This document shows, piece after piece, positions 41,227 to 60,749 of a stretch of DNA of 64,000 nt. The stretch's first letter is position 1, and every line of letters begins with the position of its first letter. The stretch comes from Tricholomella constricta (Eukaryota > Basidiomycota > Agaricomycetes > Agaricales > Lyophyllaceae): positions 434,001 to 498,000 of the forward strand of contig JAACJP010000023.1 of NCBI GenBank assembly GCA_013368375.1, given 5' to 3'. The notes under the pieces are model-generated. The model ran no database searches and had not been told where the DNA came from. It worked only from the letters and a program-made list of their open reading frames with translations. The translations under genes were made by a program, and so were the position numbers.

Positions 41227-42739
41227 ATGAAGTTTACTCCTATTTCCCTGGGCCTGGTTTTGTTGCCCTTTGTTTCAGCCGCAGTGCACAATGTCCAAGT
41301 CGGCGGTGAGGGAGGGAAGCTGTTGTACTCTCCCGAGGCTATTGTACGTCGTCTTGATAATTTCGTGCATTGCCTTCTCATCTCCTACAGGCCGCTCAAC
41401 CTGGCGACCAAGTTGTTTTCCACTTCCACGCCAAGAACCACACAGCTACTCAGTCGTCGTTTGCCAACCCTTGTGGATTGAAGGAGGGCGGATTTGATTC
41501 TGGCTTGTATGTAGCTTTTGTTCTTTTGTGTCCTAAAAATAGCCCATTGTTCTAATAATTCTTTCAGCATGCCCGTGCCAGTTAACCAAACTGATCATTT
41601 CCCAACATATACGATCACGATTCACGATGTATGTCAAACGCTGCTCCTCCAACGTTTCTCTGACTCCCATTTCGTAGACCGAACCTGTATGGGTTTACTG
41701 CCGTCAGGCGGGCAAAACTCCCGCCAGCCACTGTGGCCAGGGAATGGTTTTCGCAGTGAACTGTGGCTTTGATGATGCACCCAACTCTTTCGGCAACTTC
41801 AAGAAGGCTGCCTTGGCCATCGGCGCCAGCCTTTCTGCCGATGCCGCTGCTCAGCCCACTTCCTATCCTCCGGCTTATCCTCCAGCTTATCCTCCTCCCG
41901 CTGCCCAACAATACACCACCGCCGCGTACGGAGACTACACCATCCCTGCTGCACCTGAAGTCACTCCTGTCACGCAAACCGTCACTCTCGGTGATCAGGT
42001 CTGGACCACGACCTACAACTCCTACCCTGGCTCCCCCGCTCCTACCCCGGCCTCCGCTGAGGGCGTAGTTCACAAAGTCATCGTTGGTGGTCCCGGCAAA
42101 CTTGTCTTCGACCCGCCCTTCGTCGCTGCTCAACCCCGTGACACCGTCGTCTTCGAGTTGTATGTCCTCTCTCTATCCTTTTCTCACCCATTCCCTTGAC
42201 TAAAGTTATCCGTCACCAGCCGCCAGAAGAACCACACAGTCACTCAGTCTTCCTTTGCTGACCCTTGCCGCAAGCTAGCCAGCGGTGGATTCGACTCTGA
42301 CTTGTAAGCTTTTATGACTTTTACGATTTTATTCTTCTTACGCGTCTCCCATTAGTGTTCCCGTTGCGGATAGCATTACCTCCGACTACCCCACCTGGAG
42401 CGTCGTTGTCAATGATACCGCTCCCGTCTGGGCCTACTGCCGCCAGAAGACCCCTATCAGCCACTGCGGTGCTGCTATGGTCTTGTAAGTCGCCATCTCT
42501 TGACCAACATCGTTATCCATCTCACCACAATGGTTCACAGCGCCATCAACCCTGTCGAGAACTCTGAGCGTAACTTCACTGCCTTCCAGAACATTGCCAA
42601 GGCCATCAACGGCACCGCAGCTGCTCAGAACGCTGATCCCACCAGCACTGCACCTGCCGACAACGGTGCTGTCTCCGTCCGCATGGGTGGTGCCACCGTT
42701 GCGCTTGCTGTCGTTGCCGTCGTCGCGTCGTTCCTTTAA
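41227..42739 (+). CDS. Secreted two-domain cupredoxin, GPI-anchored
   Basis: Extracellular blue-copper-fold protein. Signal peptide MKFTPISLGLVLLPFVSAA. Domain 1: VHNVQVGGEGGKLLYSPEAI, AAQPGDQVVFHFHAKNHTAT, PVWVYCRQAGKTPASHCGQG and MVFAVN. Domain 2: VVHKVIVGGPGKLVFDPPFV, AAQPRDTVVFELRQKNHTVT, PVWAYCRQKTPISHCGAAMV. Both keep the potential copper ligands His (KNHT), Cys (YC), His (SHC) and Met. The linker holds repeats of the type SYPPAYPPAYPPP and a Thr-rich beta stretch. The C-terminus has NGAVSVRMGG and then hydrophobic ATVALAVVAVVASFL, a GPI-attachment signal. Introns sit at equivalent places in both domains. Similar fungal proteins are called extracellular serine-rich or cupredoxin domain proteins; redox role and substrate are unknown. 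Confidence 0.85.
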
Positions 42740-43021
42740 TTGGGTCGTGGGGCTGCCTTCCATCTACGTCTTTTTACGAGTCTGGGACATTGTCTAGATG
42801 ACACACTGCACTGTTACAATTCTATCTTAACTTTTTTGTTAAAGTCGACGTCGACCATTATTTGGGAAGAACCCATTATATACCTGGTATCAATATTAAT
42901 ACATTATACCAAAGTTGTGAGGCAAAAGCTGTTCGGTTAAACTTGCATCGTATTTATTTCACCGTTCGGCACAAAGAGATAAATTAGTCAAGAAAGATAT
43001 ACATGTACTTTCATGAGTAGT

Positions 43022-44848
<1,827 letters not shown>

Positions 44849-45052
44849 CGTCGCCGGCGTTGAGACTTTGTAGGAACAACGGGTCTTGGGCAAACATCTG
44901 ACCTTGAAATCAAAAAAAATTGGCAACGCCGCGGAGTGCGTAACTCGGCCTCTTCCGACTAAACCTTATTGGATCAGCTGTATAGTCCTCAAAACATTCC
45001 AAGCTCGTCGTATCGACCATCCTCAAGACCCTCAACCTCAACGTCCTCCACC
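44849..45052. promoter_or_regulatory. Divergent promoter CBF5 / RPL22
   Basis: The 204 bp between two start codons, serving a ribosome-biogenesis gene and a ribosomal-protein gene. An inverted CCAAT (ATTGG) lies at 44968-44972. The last 40 bp before the RPL22 ATG are C/T-rich. Confidence 0.55.
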
Positions 45053-45664
45053 ATGGTCAGTCTCCCCCGGTATCGCTTTGCTGAGTTACCTTCTCAGTAG
45101 GCTCACACCGGGTTTTTCTTTCTCCCTTCCTACCTAGCCCAAGGCCGCCACCGGAAAAGCAGTTGCTTCCAAGCACAAATTCGTTATCGACTACTCCAAG
45201 CCCGCCGCTGATGGTGTCTTCGACGGTGCCGACTTTGAGAAGTTTCTCCACGACCGTATCAAAGTCGATGGAAAGGCTGGGCAGCTCGGTGAGAGTGTCA
45301 AAATCACCCGTGATGGTACGTTTTGTTTGCTTCTCCTATTGCCATATGCTAATCTTAATCTAAATTACACGCGCAGGTAACATAAAGATCACCGTCACTT
45401 CCAACATCCCCTTCTCCAAAAGGTACCTCAAGTACCTCACCAAAAAGTTCTTGAAGAAGAACAGCCTCCGCGATTGGATTCGGTACGTTGAATCCCTCCA
45501 GATAAGATTGCCCATGCTCACAAACGATTTAGTGTCGTTGCCTCTGCCAAGGACAACTACCAGCTCCGTTTCTACAACATTGCGTACGTGTTATCTCTAG
45601 ATCTTGCTGATGTTTACTTACTCGTTTTGACAGCGGTGCTGGTGATGAGGAGGAGGAGGAGTAA
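45053..45664 (+). CDS. RPL22: 60S ribosomal protein eL22
   Basis: Large-subunit ribosomal protein. Five exons in frame: 45053-45055 (only the ATG), 45138-45315, 45377-45482, 45533-45587 and 45634-45664. The protein reads [20 protein letters not shown], then [80 protein letters not shown] and [13 protein letters not shown]. About 123 residues, with all conserved blocks and the acidic tail usual for eL22. The first coding exon carries just the start codon, a common fungal ribosomal-protein layout that places an intron at the very start. Confidence 0.96.
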
Positions 45665-45924
45665 GGTGTTTTGTCGCATTACCCCCATGTTCATTCATAT
45701 GCACATATACATCATTGTGACCTGACCCCTCCATATCCAACCACGCAAGATTGATCTGTAAACCCTGCTACATGCTGTTCAATTCCTTGATATCATTTCC
45801 AATGAGCTTTTGGTGTTGGGATGGTAAATATCGGGAGTAATTGGTTCTTTGGGACATGATAGTTCTTGGAATCGTGCAAGATATGAAGAATATATTTCCA
45901 ATAAGCCTCGTCTGCGTCAGATCT

Positions 45925-48900
45925 TCACCCAATCAGTACTATAGGTTGCTCTTCAGCGTCTAATTTGACCTTTCCCAGCGCCATCAACGAGATTTCGTTC
46001 CACAAAATCTGGGACTCGGTCAAAGTCTTGCCGCGGAACTGATGTGCGAGCAGAGACCCCAGCTGAGTACGGAGGAATTTAAGGGCTATGTTGGATTTGG
46101 GTGAGATGCGGAACTTGATTTTTCGGTCAATGAAGGCAGAATCAGAGATGATCTGAATGAAATCGCATTAGCACACGTTCCACCCACAAAACTAGACAAA
46201 TGTACCTTGAAATCACATTCCCCGCAAAGCAGCAACATAGACATGTCGTCGACGGGGCCTGTTTCCCAAGCGTACAGTCGCTTTGAGTGCCTAACGGTCC
46301 TCTATGAGAACGAAGGAAGAGAACCGAATAACAATGCGACTTACATGAGAGTAAAATATGCCAGATGATTGGCCCCGATATCGGTCGCCTTTCTTCCAAA
46401 ATTGACAGAGGAGGGATGGAAGGAAGCATGTTGGTTGTTGGAAATTGTTCGCATTTGTCCGTTGGACCCCTCAATCGCCAGGATTTTTGGGAACAACCCA
46501 GCAGCCAGAGCCGCGTTGATCAGCGGAACACTGGTCGAGTTCACGTCCAACTCGGGTGGAACAGAGACGAAGCGCGTTCGATTTCGACCATAACGTGCGC
46601 TGAAATAGGGCGTGAATGAGAGGGGGGGGGGGAGTGGCAAAGGAAGAGCTTTACCGGCTTAGCTCGCGAATAAACGCCCTGTCAACTTGAATGAACGAAG
46701 AATCGATCAAGTACCTATAAGATTACGCGTTAGCCTTCCATAATAATGAAAAGAAAGAAAAAAGAACGAACCCCAAGAATTGTTGGCGGAGTTCTTCAAT
46801 TTGTTGGAGGTTCTGAATGTTGTTGGTTAAGTTTGGGAATGGAAAAACAGATGGCCGGCTTGGACAGACCTGATGACTGAGGTAGTTGAGTCGACAGAAT
46901 TTCCGAACAAAGCTCGGATTAGCGGAGGCTCGACGCCAGCTGGAAAATGCATTATGGATGGTGAGGAAATCGGAGTTCTCTGTATTTTTGTTAGACGCTG
47001 TTTAACCGGAGAGCGAAGAACTTCAACTCACCAACTCTGAACGACTGTTTCGCCCGATCGGCTTCTTGTTCGAATCCGAAAGGTGAGACGAAGGGAGACT
47101 TCGAGTTCAACGCAGCCGCAATTGTAAGCGCCGGATCCAGGCAGCGGAACAGAGTGGCCGTCAGCAGGAATTTGCCTAGATGAACGTCAGTCGGCAGCTT
47201 GCTGAGCAATCGTCCCATGGGCGTAATCTCCTCCGATGGAGTTAAGGCTCGAACCTATTTATCGTGGTTGGTTTAACATAAAAGAACAGGAATGGTGCAT
47301 GCAGACCTCGACAAGCATCGACACGGCACGCTGCACGTTGATGGAAGCAGGAGGATCCAAAGCGCGTGATAGGACGTCTTCGATCGACGAACCCAACTTC
47401 ACCTTCATAATCTTGATGCGAAGTGCCAGATCTGACAGACTGAGGCGCATCATCTCTGGAAGAGGGTTATCTGCCATCTGCAGAGTAGTTTCTCAGTTGA
47501 CGCTGCAAATCAGTCGATCAAGGACAAACCTGGTTATCATGGCGAAGTTTCGTGAAAAGGTGGAAGCAGAGGCCGTTTTGAACACGGCCAGCTCGCCCTC
47601 GTCTTTGAGCTGCATTGCTCTTGGAAATGAATGTTTCCACCAGGCGACTTATCTGGCGCTTTTCATCGAACCTGAAGAGAGGTGTTAGTGGCGATTGTTC
47701 AGCTGGATACAAGGACTACAGATCAAATACCTCATTTCACGATGCTTCCCTGTATCAATGACGCAGGTTATATCCGGTATGGTGATTCCCGTTTCCGCAA
47801 TGTTGGTTGCTATTCGGTTGTTGAGTGCCACGAAGCTTGTAGGTATTAGCACCACATACCAATGACGATCTTTCGCATGCCAGGAGGTGGAATGTCGAAG
47901 ACAGCGCCTTGATTTTCGCTGGATAGCGTCGAATGGAGAGGATAAAGCTTGAAAAGGTGACCGGCACCAAATGACGAGTGTTCGGTCAAGATATCATTTA
48001 AGCGACGAATCTCCGCGAGGCCTGGCATGAATACCAAGATGGCAGAGGAGTACGATGCGTAGGATGGGTCTTCAAAGCATATCCGTTCAAGGAGGCGCAG
48101 GATGAGTTCATACGGGATCAGACGCTCGTCGAAAAGGTTGATGGTGACCGCCGTCTCTGAGGAATAACGTTTCTCGAGTTTGACATTTTCCTGAACGGTT
48201 TCGTCGTCGTCGTCATCCGCCACTGGTGTTTCTTCCGTCCAGTCAGGCCGTGATTTGCCCTGGTAAAATTTATCATGCACTGTAGAAACGTTTGAGTGAT
48301 TTGACAATAAATGATTGAGACCTAGGTAACTCACGACGTCGGGCGTAAGGTGAGCTTTCGGAGATGGACCAGCGGGTGTATTCTACTGCGTCTTCCAGAT
48401 ACTGGATATCTACAGGGAAAGTACGGCCCGGAACGTGTAACGTTGGACATCCCCCGAAAAACTCTGATATCTTCTCGGCGTCGACAGTGGCCGACATTAG
48501 TATAACTCTGGCAAGAGACTGTAAGATTCATTTGCAAAGAAGCCGCGAATTCAAATCATACCTCAAATCTGATCGTTGGGCCAGCAACGATTTCAAGACA
48601 ATCAGGAGGAAGTCTGACTCGATAGTACGTTCATGAACCTTTGGGCAAAATTTGAATTTCCTATCCCAGCAACACGAAGTCCCCAAAAACTGACCTCATC
48701 AATGATAATGTGCTGTGATACCGACATTTTAGCAATTCCGAGCGACGTTATGTGGAGTTACTTACCGTAATTTCATCGAAGGCAGTTCCTTGACCACCTT
48801 GGCCTGTCCCCCCTTCCAGCATTCGGAGCGCAATGCCATTGGTCACGAACGCCAATCGAGTATTTCGTGTGGTGTTACTTTCTAACCGAATAGAATATCC

Positions 48901-51589
48901 AACCAGGGAGTTGATTGTCCCGACAGCGTTTGGGGGGTCGCCAAGCTCACGAGACACACCTAGGTAGATGTGACATAGGTTAAAGGTTGGTCATCGATCA
49001 AGAGGCCAGTGCTCACGCTGCGCCAAGGAGATTGCAGAAATGCGCCGTGGCTCTGTACAGTAGATCTTGCAAGGCTTTCCGCGAGAAAGCTGATCCTCAA
49101 GAATGAAAGCCGGAACCTGCGTGGATTTTCCACTGAAGGAGGCATTAGTAAGAAAAGTATGCGCGTAGGGTGGCGTTGAGCTCACCATCCAGTTTCGCCA
49201 CTCAAGACGAGGACTTGTGAGTGTTCCAAAATCTGAACAATCTCTTCCCGATACGCCGCAATCGGCAACGAGTTCCGTTGAGTCTATTCAAAGTCAGAAC
49301 AAACGGCATGATGAGGTATATGACGAAGGCGTTGACTGACCAGCATTTCTTGGTACCCTGCGCTGGCCTGTCGCGCCTTGAAGCCGGCCGCAAGATGTTC
49401 TGAAACAACCTCGCTGGCTGAACCTGACGATCGGAGAACCTGAGAATTCTCGATATCATTATTTTGCTTGTTGCTCCTGCCGTTGACCTGGTGGTTATCA
49501 GCGACATATACCTAAGGTAGCAGAAAACATTGACCTTGGCACTCCCTTCCAACTTCGGCTCTATGATGGAACGCAATTTAGCCCATAGGTTGCGGTTGGT
49601 GGCGTCATCCTTGATCTTTCTCGCCGCTTCCAGCTCGTCCCAGAGATCTCGAAACACAGCTGGTAGCAACCTAAAGAAGGTTTGACTACCAGGCGTAGTC
49701 GACGCGTTCGCAGCAAAGCCGTCCGTTGCGGGGAACGTGAGCGCATGGAGAGCAACAGTGGCGATATACTGCTCGGCTTGCCCTTCGTCGTGACATGCGA
49801 TATCCTCCATCGTCCATTCATCCATCTTTCGACCCTCCCAGCGGATGCTGAGTGATGCTCTCTTAACCCGACTAGCGCCAGAGATTATGGTGTAACCGAT
49901 GGCTGCATATCGGTCTACCTTTGCAACGGTTTCTTGCAGTAGTGTCTTAGGTGTGCGGCCCGACCAATGCTTGGGAAGTGACATATCCCGGACTGTGATA
50001 GTCTTGCCCTGGGCGTCAGTTTCCGTTGTGGGCATGTTATCCAGGATCTCGAAGACACCACCAGTTACTGATTCCCCACTGTCGTCGTCGAATATGTCAG
50101 GCACGGCGGTCGATGGTGCAGGAACCTGGGGCTGGAGGTTCGGTGGACGCTTTTTCGCTCCTCTAGTCCTTGAGACGGGCTTGGCTGGTGAAGACGAAGG
50201 TATTCCTCGGAGTCGATCGTGGAGTGCGGCTGTGTTGGCTTTATCGCGTTCTACGCGGTACACAGCTTCAGCTTCCTTCTCGTCGAAAAAATAACCGTCC
50301 TTTAGTGCATTCAACCGTTTCCGAAGGTCTTGTACTTGAGCCGCAGCGGCTGCACTACCATAGTACCCATTGGCCGAAAGGTTATCCAGTTGCAACTTCG
50401 CCTGAGCATATTGCACAGCAGGATCATCTGACACAGGGGAATCGCCACCAGATTCCGATACGCTTGAGCTGCGATCAAATGAGGACATAATCCTAGCCTT
50501 GAGCACAGCCTGTTCATCCTCTTCCGCGATAAATTCACTTTCTTTGAGAGATGAAGATTGAAGGAAGCGAGATGGTACAAATGTTGGAGCGTTGGCGTCG
50601 AGACGAATAGAGGCCTTCGCCTTGGGATTAGGCGTTGGAGGCATCAAAAATTCTGCCGGTGTCCGTGGAGTTTTCGGCGTGCGAGAAGCTCTATGTGCAG
50701 GCGTCCTAGGAGTTTTCGGTTCAGATAGTTCGGGAACGCCTATTAGAAAACGTGGTTAGGTGATTACAGGTATGGCGCAGAATTTGGGACAGTACGCTTG
50801 TCTTCCAGTTCATCTTCTGCACAATGCAGATAAAGCTAAACGTGGTTTAGATATGTCACGAGCCGACGATATATTTCGCTTACCCATTCATACGCCTCGT
50901 CCAGATCGACTCCTTGGATGGCTCGAAGACACTCTTCTACTCTGGATTCTGAAAATCCCAGACGCCTGAGAACCCCATAGGTTATGCCAAGTCGGGCAAT
51001 GGCCTTGTCTTCAGACTCGTCCAATGTTTTCTTCCCTATGGATATGGTTGTGAATGAATCAAATAAAATCTTTTCAGCGCAAAATACCTTCTTCTGGGGA
51101 GTCTAACACCAGAGCAATTATACGGTCAACAAGTACTGGATCTAATTCGAGACGGGAAAGAGTCTTTGAGAAGCGTCGATCCATTTCAATGGCCTGCACG
51201 ATCTCATAAGCATTAAGAGCGAAGAGGACGGATTGCATAGTTACCTTTATGGTCCTAGTACAAAATTTTAAGCATGCAGTTTTGGGTGAGCCAGTTTATG
51301 GAAATCCTCACCTCGTAATCTCCTTCTCAGTCTTTTCCTGTAGCTTGTCGACAAGGTTCTGCAGTGACTGTTCCTCGACTTTGTCCGGATCGAACTCGTC
51401 ATTTTGAGGAGCTGGAACAGCGGCAACGTTCTTTCCTTCTGGTGGATCAACCTTTACCTCGTCTCCTGGCATATCATTTGCCCGATTCTCTGCCTCCGGT
51501 ACCTCCACATGCGTCACCTTTTTCGGGACAGACGTCGTCGCGAAACCACGAGCCACCGGCTTCAACTGCGTCTTCTTCTTCTTGGCCAT
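45925..51589 (-). CDS. DEAH-box RNA helicase, DHX29/YLR419W (ucp12) group
   Basis: ATP-dependent RNA helicase likely linked to translation (DHX29 acts in 48S scanning; the yeast relative is YLR419W). ATG at 51589: [20 protein letters not shown], the start typical of this group. A UBA-like segment ([20 protein letters not shown], residues about 140-185) precedes a disordered stretch and the family-specific N-terminal domain ([40 protein letters not shown]). Helicase motifs: I GETGCGKST, Ia [53 protein letters not shown]. Then the HA2/winged-helix and OB-fold regions ([40 protein letters not shown]), ending EEQPIVLIG. About 1,400 residues over many introns. One intron near 46619-46631 holds a homopolymer G run. 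All helicase motifs are intact. Confidence 0.92.
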
Positions 51590-52045
51590 CCCCGATGGAC
51601 CAAGGTCAAGTAAAGTGGAGCTCCTTGTTATTTACCCCTTCTACGGGCGTTTTCTCGATAGTTGGTTGGTGTTAAAGTTATTGACGAAGTGGCAAAGCAC
51701 CCCGTCTCCGCGGTCGGAGAAAAGACTGGGATTGATTGGAAGTTCAGTAGCAATAGAATGTGTCGTCTGTGAGAATGGCTGGAAGTGGAGTAACGCTGCG
51801 TGCATGAGACTTATAGACCACGAAGCTGCAGCACATAAGGAGTGTGAATGGGTTGTATCATTTTTCGATTCGGAGTCGGTCTTTGTCAAAAACGACCGGC
51901 CATCACTCTGTACGCCGGAGTTCCAATACGATGAACGGTAATTACTATAGTACACACAGAACATACAGATAGCGATAAAACGTTGCAAGGATCCTACACA
52001 TCTTCATGTTGCAAGAAATAAAAAAGACCTATATGATGTCCAAAC
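51590..52045. other. Intergenic between two minus-strand genes
   Basis: 456 bp: 5' region of the DEAH helicase gene and 3' region of INO80. No repeats or motifs recognised. Confidence 0.4.
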
Positions 52046-57585
<5,540 letters not shown>

Positions 57586-58189
57586 GGTGACGAATTCTGT
57601 GTTTCTCGGAGAATATCACACGAAAATTCGCGGACCGCGTGGGATCAGGGCCACTGTAGGCAGCACACGGACGTTCAAAGGGGTTCTGGGGTAAGACGGC
57701 AGGTAGAGAAGAGGAGTGGCGGGGAGGGAGGACACGGAGACAAGTGGTTAGGGGGAGAGGAGGAACAGGGGAGAAGGCTTAGAAAGCTGTCAAAGACCTG
57801 GTGAGAGGCAAGCACCGCTGTTTCAAACTCTCTGATCTTTTTACGCATTTACATTGCAGTTCACGATTCGCCCAAAACGGCAACTGCCCAAATCTTCCAC
57901 CTGTTGCCAAGTTTACTCGACGCCATATCCGAGGCCTCTGCCAGCAAATCAGTTCCTTGCCCAGCTCTCCTCTCTAATCTTCCTTTCGCCGATGGCTTCC
58001 ATAGTAAATTCTCATTCCCAGCTCTTTTATCTCACTCCTTGCCCAAGCGCCAAACCAACTTGGGCCTTTTTCCAGGTTCTCAGTCTCTTATGTAAGCCGG
58101 CCTATTTCGCTTCCATCATGCCACCGCTCGATGACAAGTCAACGACAAATATCTATTTTTGGTCACGATACAGGACATGGAAGAACATC
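57586..58189. other. Intergenic between INO80 and fumarase
   Basis: 604 bp holding the INO80 promoter and the fumarase 3' region. Plus-strand open frames here have no domain character. Nothing specific recognised. Confidence 0.4.
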
Positions 58190-60321
58190 TCAAGGATCAG
58201 GGTGGAGCATAAGCTCAGGGCGAACCTTTTCATCGAACTCTTCCGGAGTGAGGAATCCCAGTGCCACGGTTGCCTGCTTGAGAGTAGTACCTTCCTTGTG
58301 TGCTTTCTTTGCGCATTTCGCAACGTCTATGGTCCAAGAATCAGCATCTCAACGGTAGGCAACAATGATGAATACTGACTGTCATATCCCAAGTGGCTGT
58401 TCAGGATGGTCGCAAGCATCAGTGACTCATTCAGCAATGTGTTGATGCGCTTTTCGTTGGCTTGAATACCAACAACACAGTTCTTGGTAAACGAGCGAGC
58501 CCCTTTCGCAACTTGGTCAGTTGTGGAACGAAAAAATTCGCAGATCACAAACCATCGGCCAGCAGACGGATGCTTCGGAGGACATTCTGGGCAATCACAG
58601 GCTTGAACACGTTGAGCTATGATTGCAATGTTAGAGATAATGGGACATTTGATACGGAAACTGTCATACCTCAAATTGCCCGCTCGCCCCCGCAACACTG
58701 ATAGCCGTTTGGTTTCCGATAACCTGTGCGGAAACCATAGTCAAAGCTTCACACTGAGTGGGGTTGACTTTGCCGGGCATGATACTACTGCCAGGCTCAT
58801 TCTCAGGCAAGCTCAGTTCACCGAATCCACACCGAGGACCAGAGCCAAGAAAGCGGATATCGTTGGCGATTTTCATGAAAGAGCACGCGATCACGTTCAA
58901 GGCGCCGTGTGCCTCCACCATTGCGTCGTGTGCAGCCAGCGACTCGAACTAAGGATGATGGTGATGAGTGCGTCCGTGCGATTCAACAACGAAATAGATA
59001 CTACCTTGTTCGGCGCAGTCTTGAATTCGAGGCCTGTCAATCTGGATATCTCGGCTGCGATGCTGACATCAAATCCTCTGCGGGTGTTCAGACCCTGGAT
59101 AGCATTGTCGATCATTGTCGATTCAGAATGGCACGAGTAAGACTGGATGGACTTACTGTCCCGACAGCAGTTCCCCCTTGAGCAAGCAGGCTCAATCGGG
59201 GGAGGACATCATGAATCCGATCAATTCCATTAGTAAGTTGTTGCGCATATCCACTAAATTCTTGTCCAAGGGTCAATGGGGTAGCATCCTAGTCGTATCT
59301 GAACTTGAAAATGACATTTAACAAAATCGATGTTAGCGCTCACCTGCAAATGTGTCCGTCCAATTTTGATGATATGGTCGAAAGCCTCAGATTTGGCTTT
59401 CAAGGCGTCACGGAGTTCCGTCAACGCAGGTATGAGACTTTTGTGGAGTTCCGTAACAGCGGCGACATGCATAACCGTCGGGAAACTAAAAGCATCAACC
59501 CGACTGCAGACGACATTCAAAGGAAGGATCCTACGTGTCGTTGCTGCTTTGACTCATGTTAACATGATCGTTGGGGTGCACCGGCTTCTTTGAGCCTAGT
59601 TCACCTCCCAAAATTTCAATGGCCCGGTTTGAGATAACCTGGGACGCGTCAGTAGTGGATATAGATGAGAAATAATTATAGACACCTCATTTGCGTTCAT
59701 GTTACTCTGAGTTCCGCTCCCCGTCTGGAATACGACAAGGGGGAAATGATCCAATAATTTGCCAGAGATGACCTAGATATCGAGATCATTCAACAGACAG
59801 CGAAACAATACGATTGGGCGACATACCTCGTCGGCTGCCTGTTGAATCGCTTGGCCAAGTTTTGGGTCAAGGCCATAGGTGATATTGACGATCGACGCCG
59901 CCTTCTTCACTACTCCGAAGGCTTTGATCAGAGGGGGTGGTAGACGCTCGGTTGGGCCACCAATGTCAAAATTTTGAAGAGATCTAAGTCGATATGCGTG
60001 AATCACAACCACGCCGGGACAACACATAGATAGCGATCGTACCGTTGCGTCTGAGCTCCCCAGTATCGGTCCGCAGGGACTTGGAGGTCGCCAAAAGTGT
60101 CGCGCTCGGATCGAAATTGTTCTTTGGACTGTGTTGAATATCATTGGCATAGGAACTACACGTTTGAGAAACATACATGCCATTTGTGAGGTGGAAAAAA
60201 GTCGAGCGCAGGCTTTCGGACCGGAACGAGGATAAAGGATCTGGGTCGTCACGTGAGCTTATCCATTTGAAACAGCCTGGCAGCTGATTCTTACTGAGCG
60301 AGAAACGCCCAAGGCAGCCAT
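58190..60321 (-). CDS. FUM1: Fumarate hydratase, class II, mitochondrial
   Basis: TCA-cycle enzyme that hydrates fumarate to malate. The start is best placed at ATG 60321: a short exon MAALGVSRS joins through a GTAAGA..CCCAG intron to [20 protein letters not shown], an Arg/Ser-rich mitochondrial presequence. Mature enzyme blocks: [95 protein letters not shown], and the family signature [15 protein letters not shown]. The end is [15 protein letters not shown] with the stop at 58190. About ten introns; the junction just after the presequence was not resolved. The CACGTG at 60250-60255 lies in the first intron. Confidence 0.95.
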
Positions 60322-60749
60322 AAAACTTGAAAGAGAAGACAAGGAGGAGGAGAGATAATGAACGACGAGATGAGTCCGTGTGTATCGACAGCGATGTCCT
60401 ACGGAGATTTTGTGACGAGCGTGGACGGGTTCTTCCGCCCGACTCTGCCCGACAGAGACGGGTAATAATTCATTGAGTTATGACAGCGAAAATATTATGG
60501 TCTTGCTCGTGATCGATGTAATTGGGTGCAAAGGTGAGGCGTAGTACGTACCGTCCTTATTGATAACTCATCATCGTACCTCCTGTGATAAAAGGCAAGA
60601 TCGCTTAAGCATAGCACTCTACAGGGCCTGGATATACCGCGTGCGGCGGAGCGGGATCAGAGTCAAATAAAACACGTGCGAATATTGCGATATAAGGGAA
60701 CGGTTGTCGAGCCCACCGGTCAGCTACCGGCAAGCTTTCCAGTGTCACA
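60322..60749. promoter_or_regulatory. Divergent region FUM1 / PEX11
   Basis: 428 bp between divergent ATGs. Purine-rich around 60330-60357, then a short open frame (see separate entry). Otherwise no motif recognised. Confidence 0.4.
60358..60465 (+). CDS. Possible small ORF or leader exon, 35 codons
   Basis: ATG at 60358 to TAA at 60463-60465, in the divergent region 37 bp from the fumarase start and upstream of PEX11. It encodes MNDEMSPCVSTAMSYGDFVT and then SVDGFFRPTLPDRDG. The composition looks protein-like, and GTAATAAT overlaps its stop as a potential splice donor. It may be an upstream ORF of PEX11, the first exon of a tiny gene, or chance. Weak support. Confidence 0.22.
   Translation: MNDEMSPCVSTAMSYGDFVTSVDGFFRPTLPDRDG

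Noticed and set aside
57854..58378. Plus-strand open frame of 174 codons beside fumarase
   Set aside because: It starts in the INO80 upstream region and runs antisense to the last fumarase exon. No domain, and composition is typical of a shadow frame.
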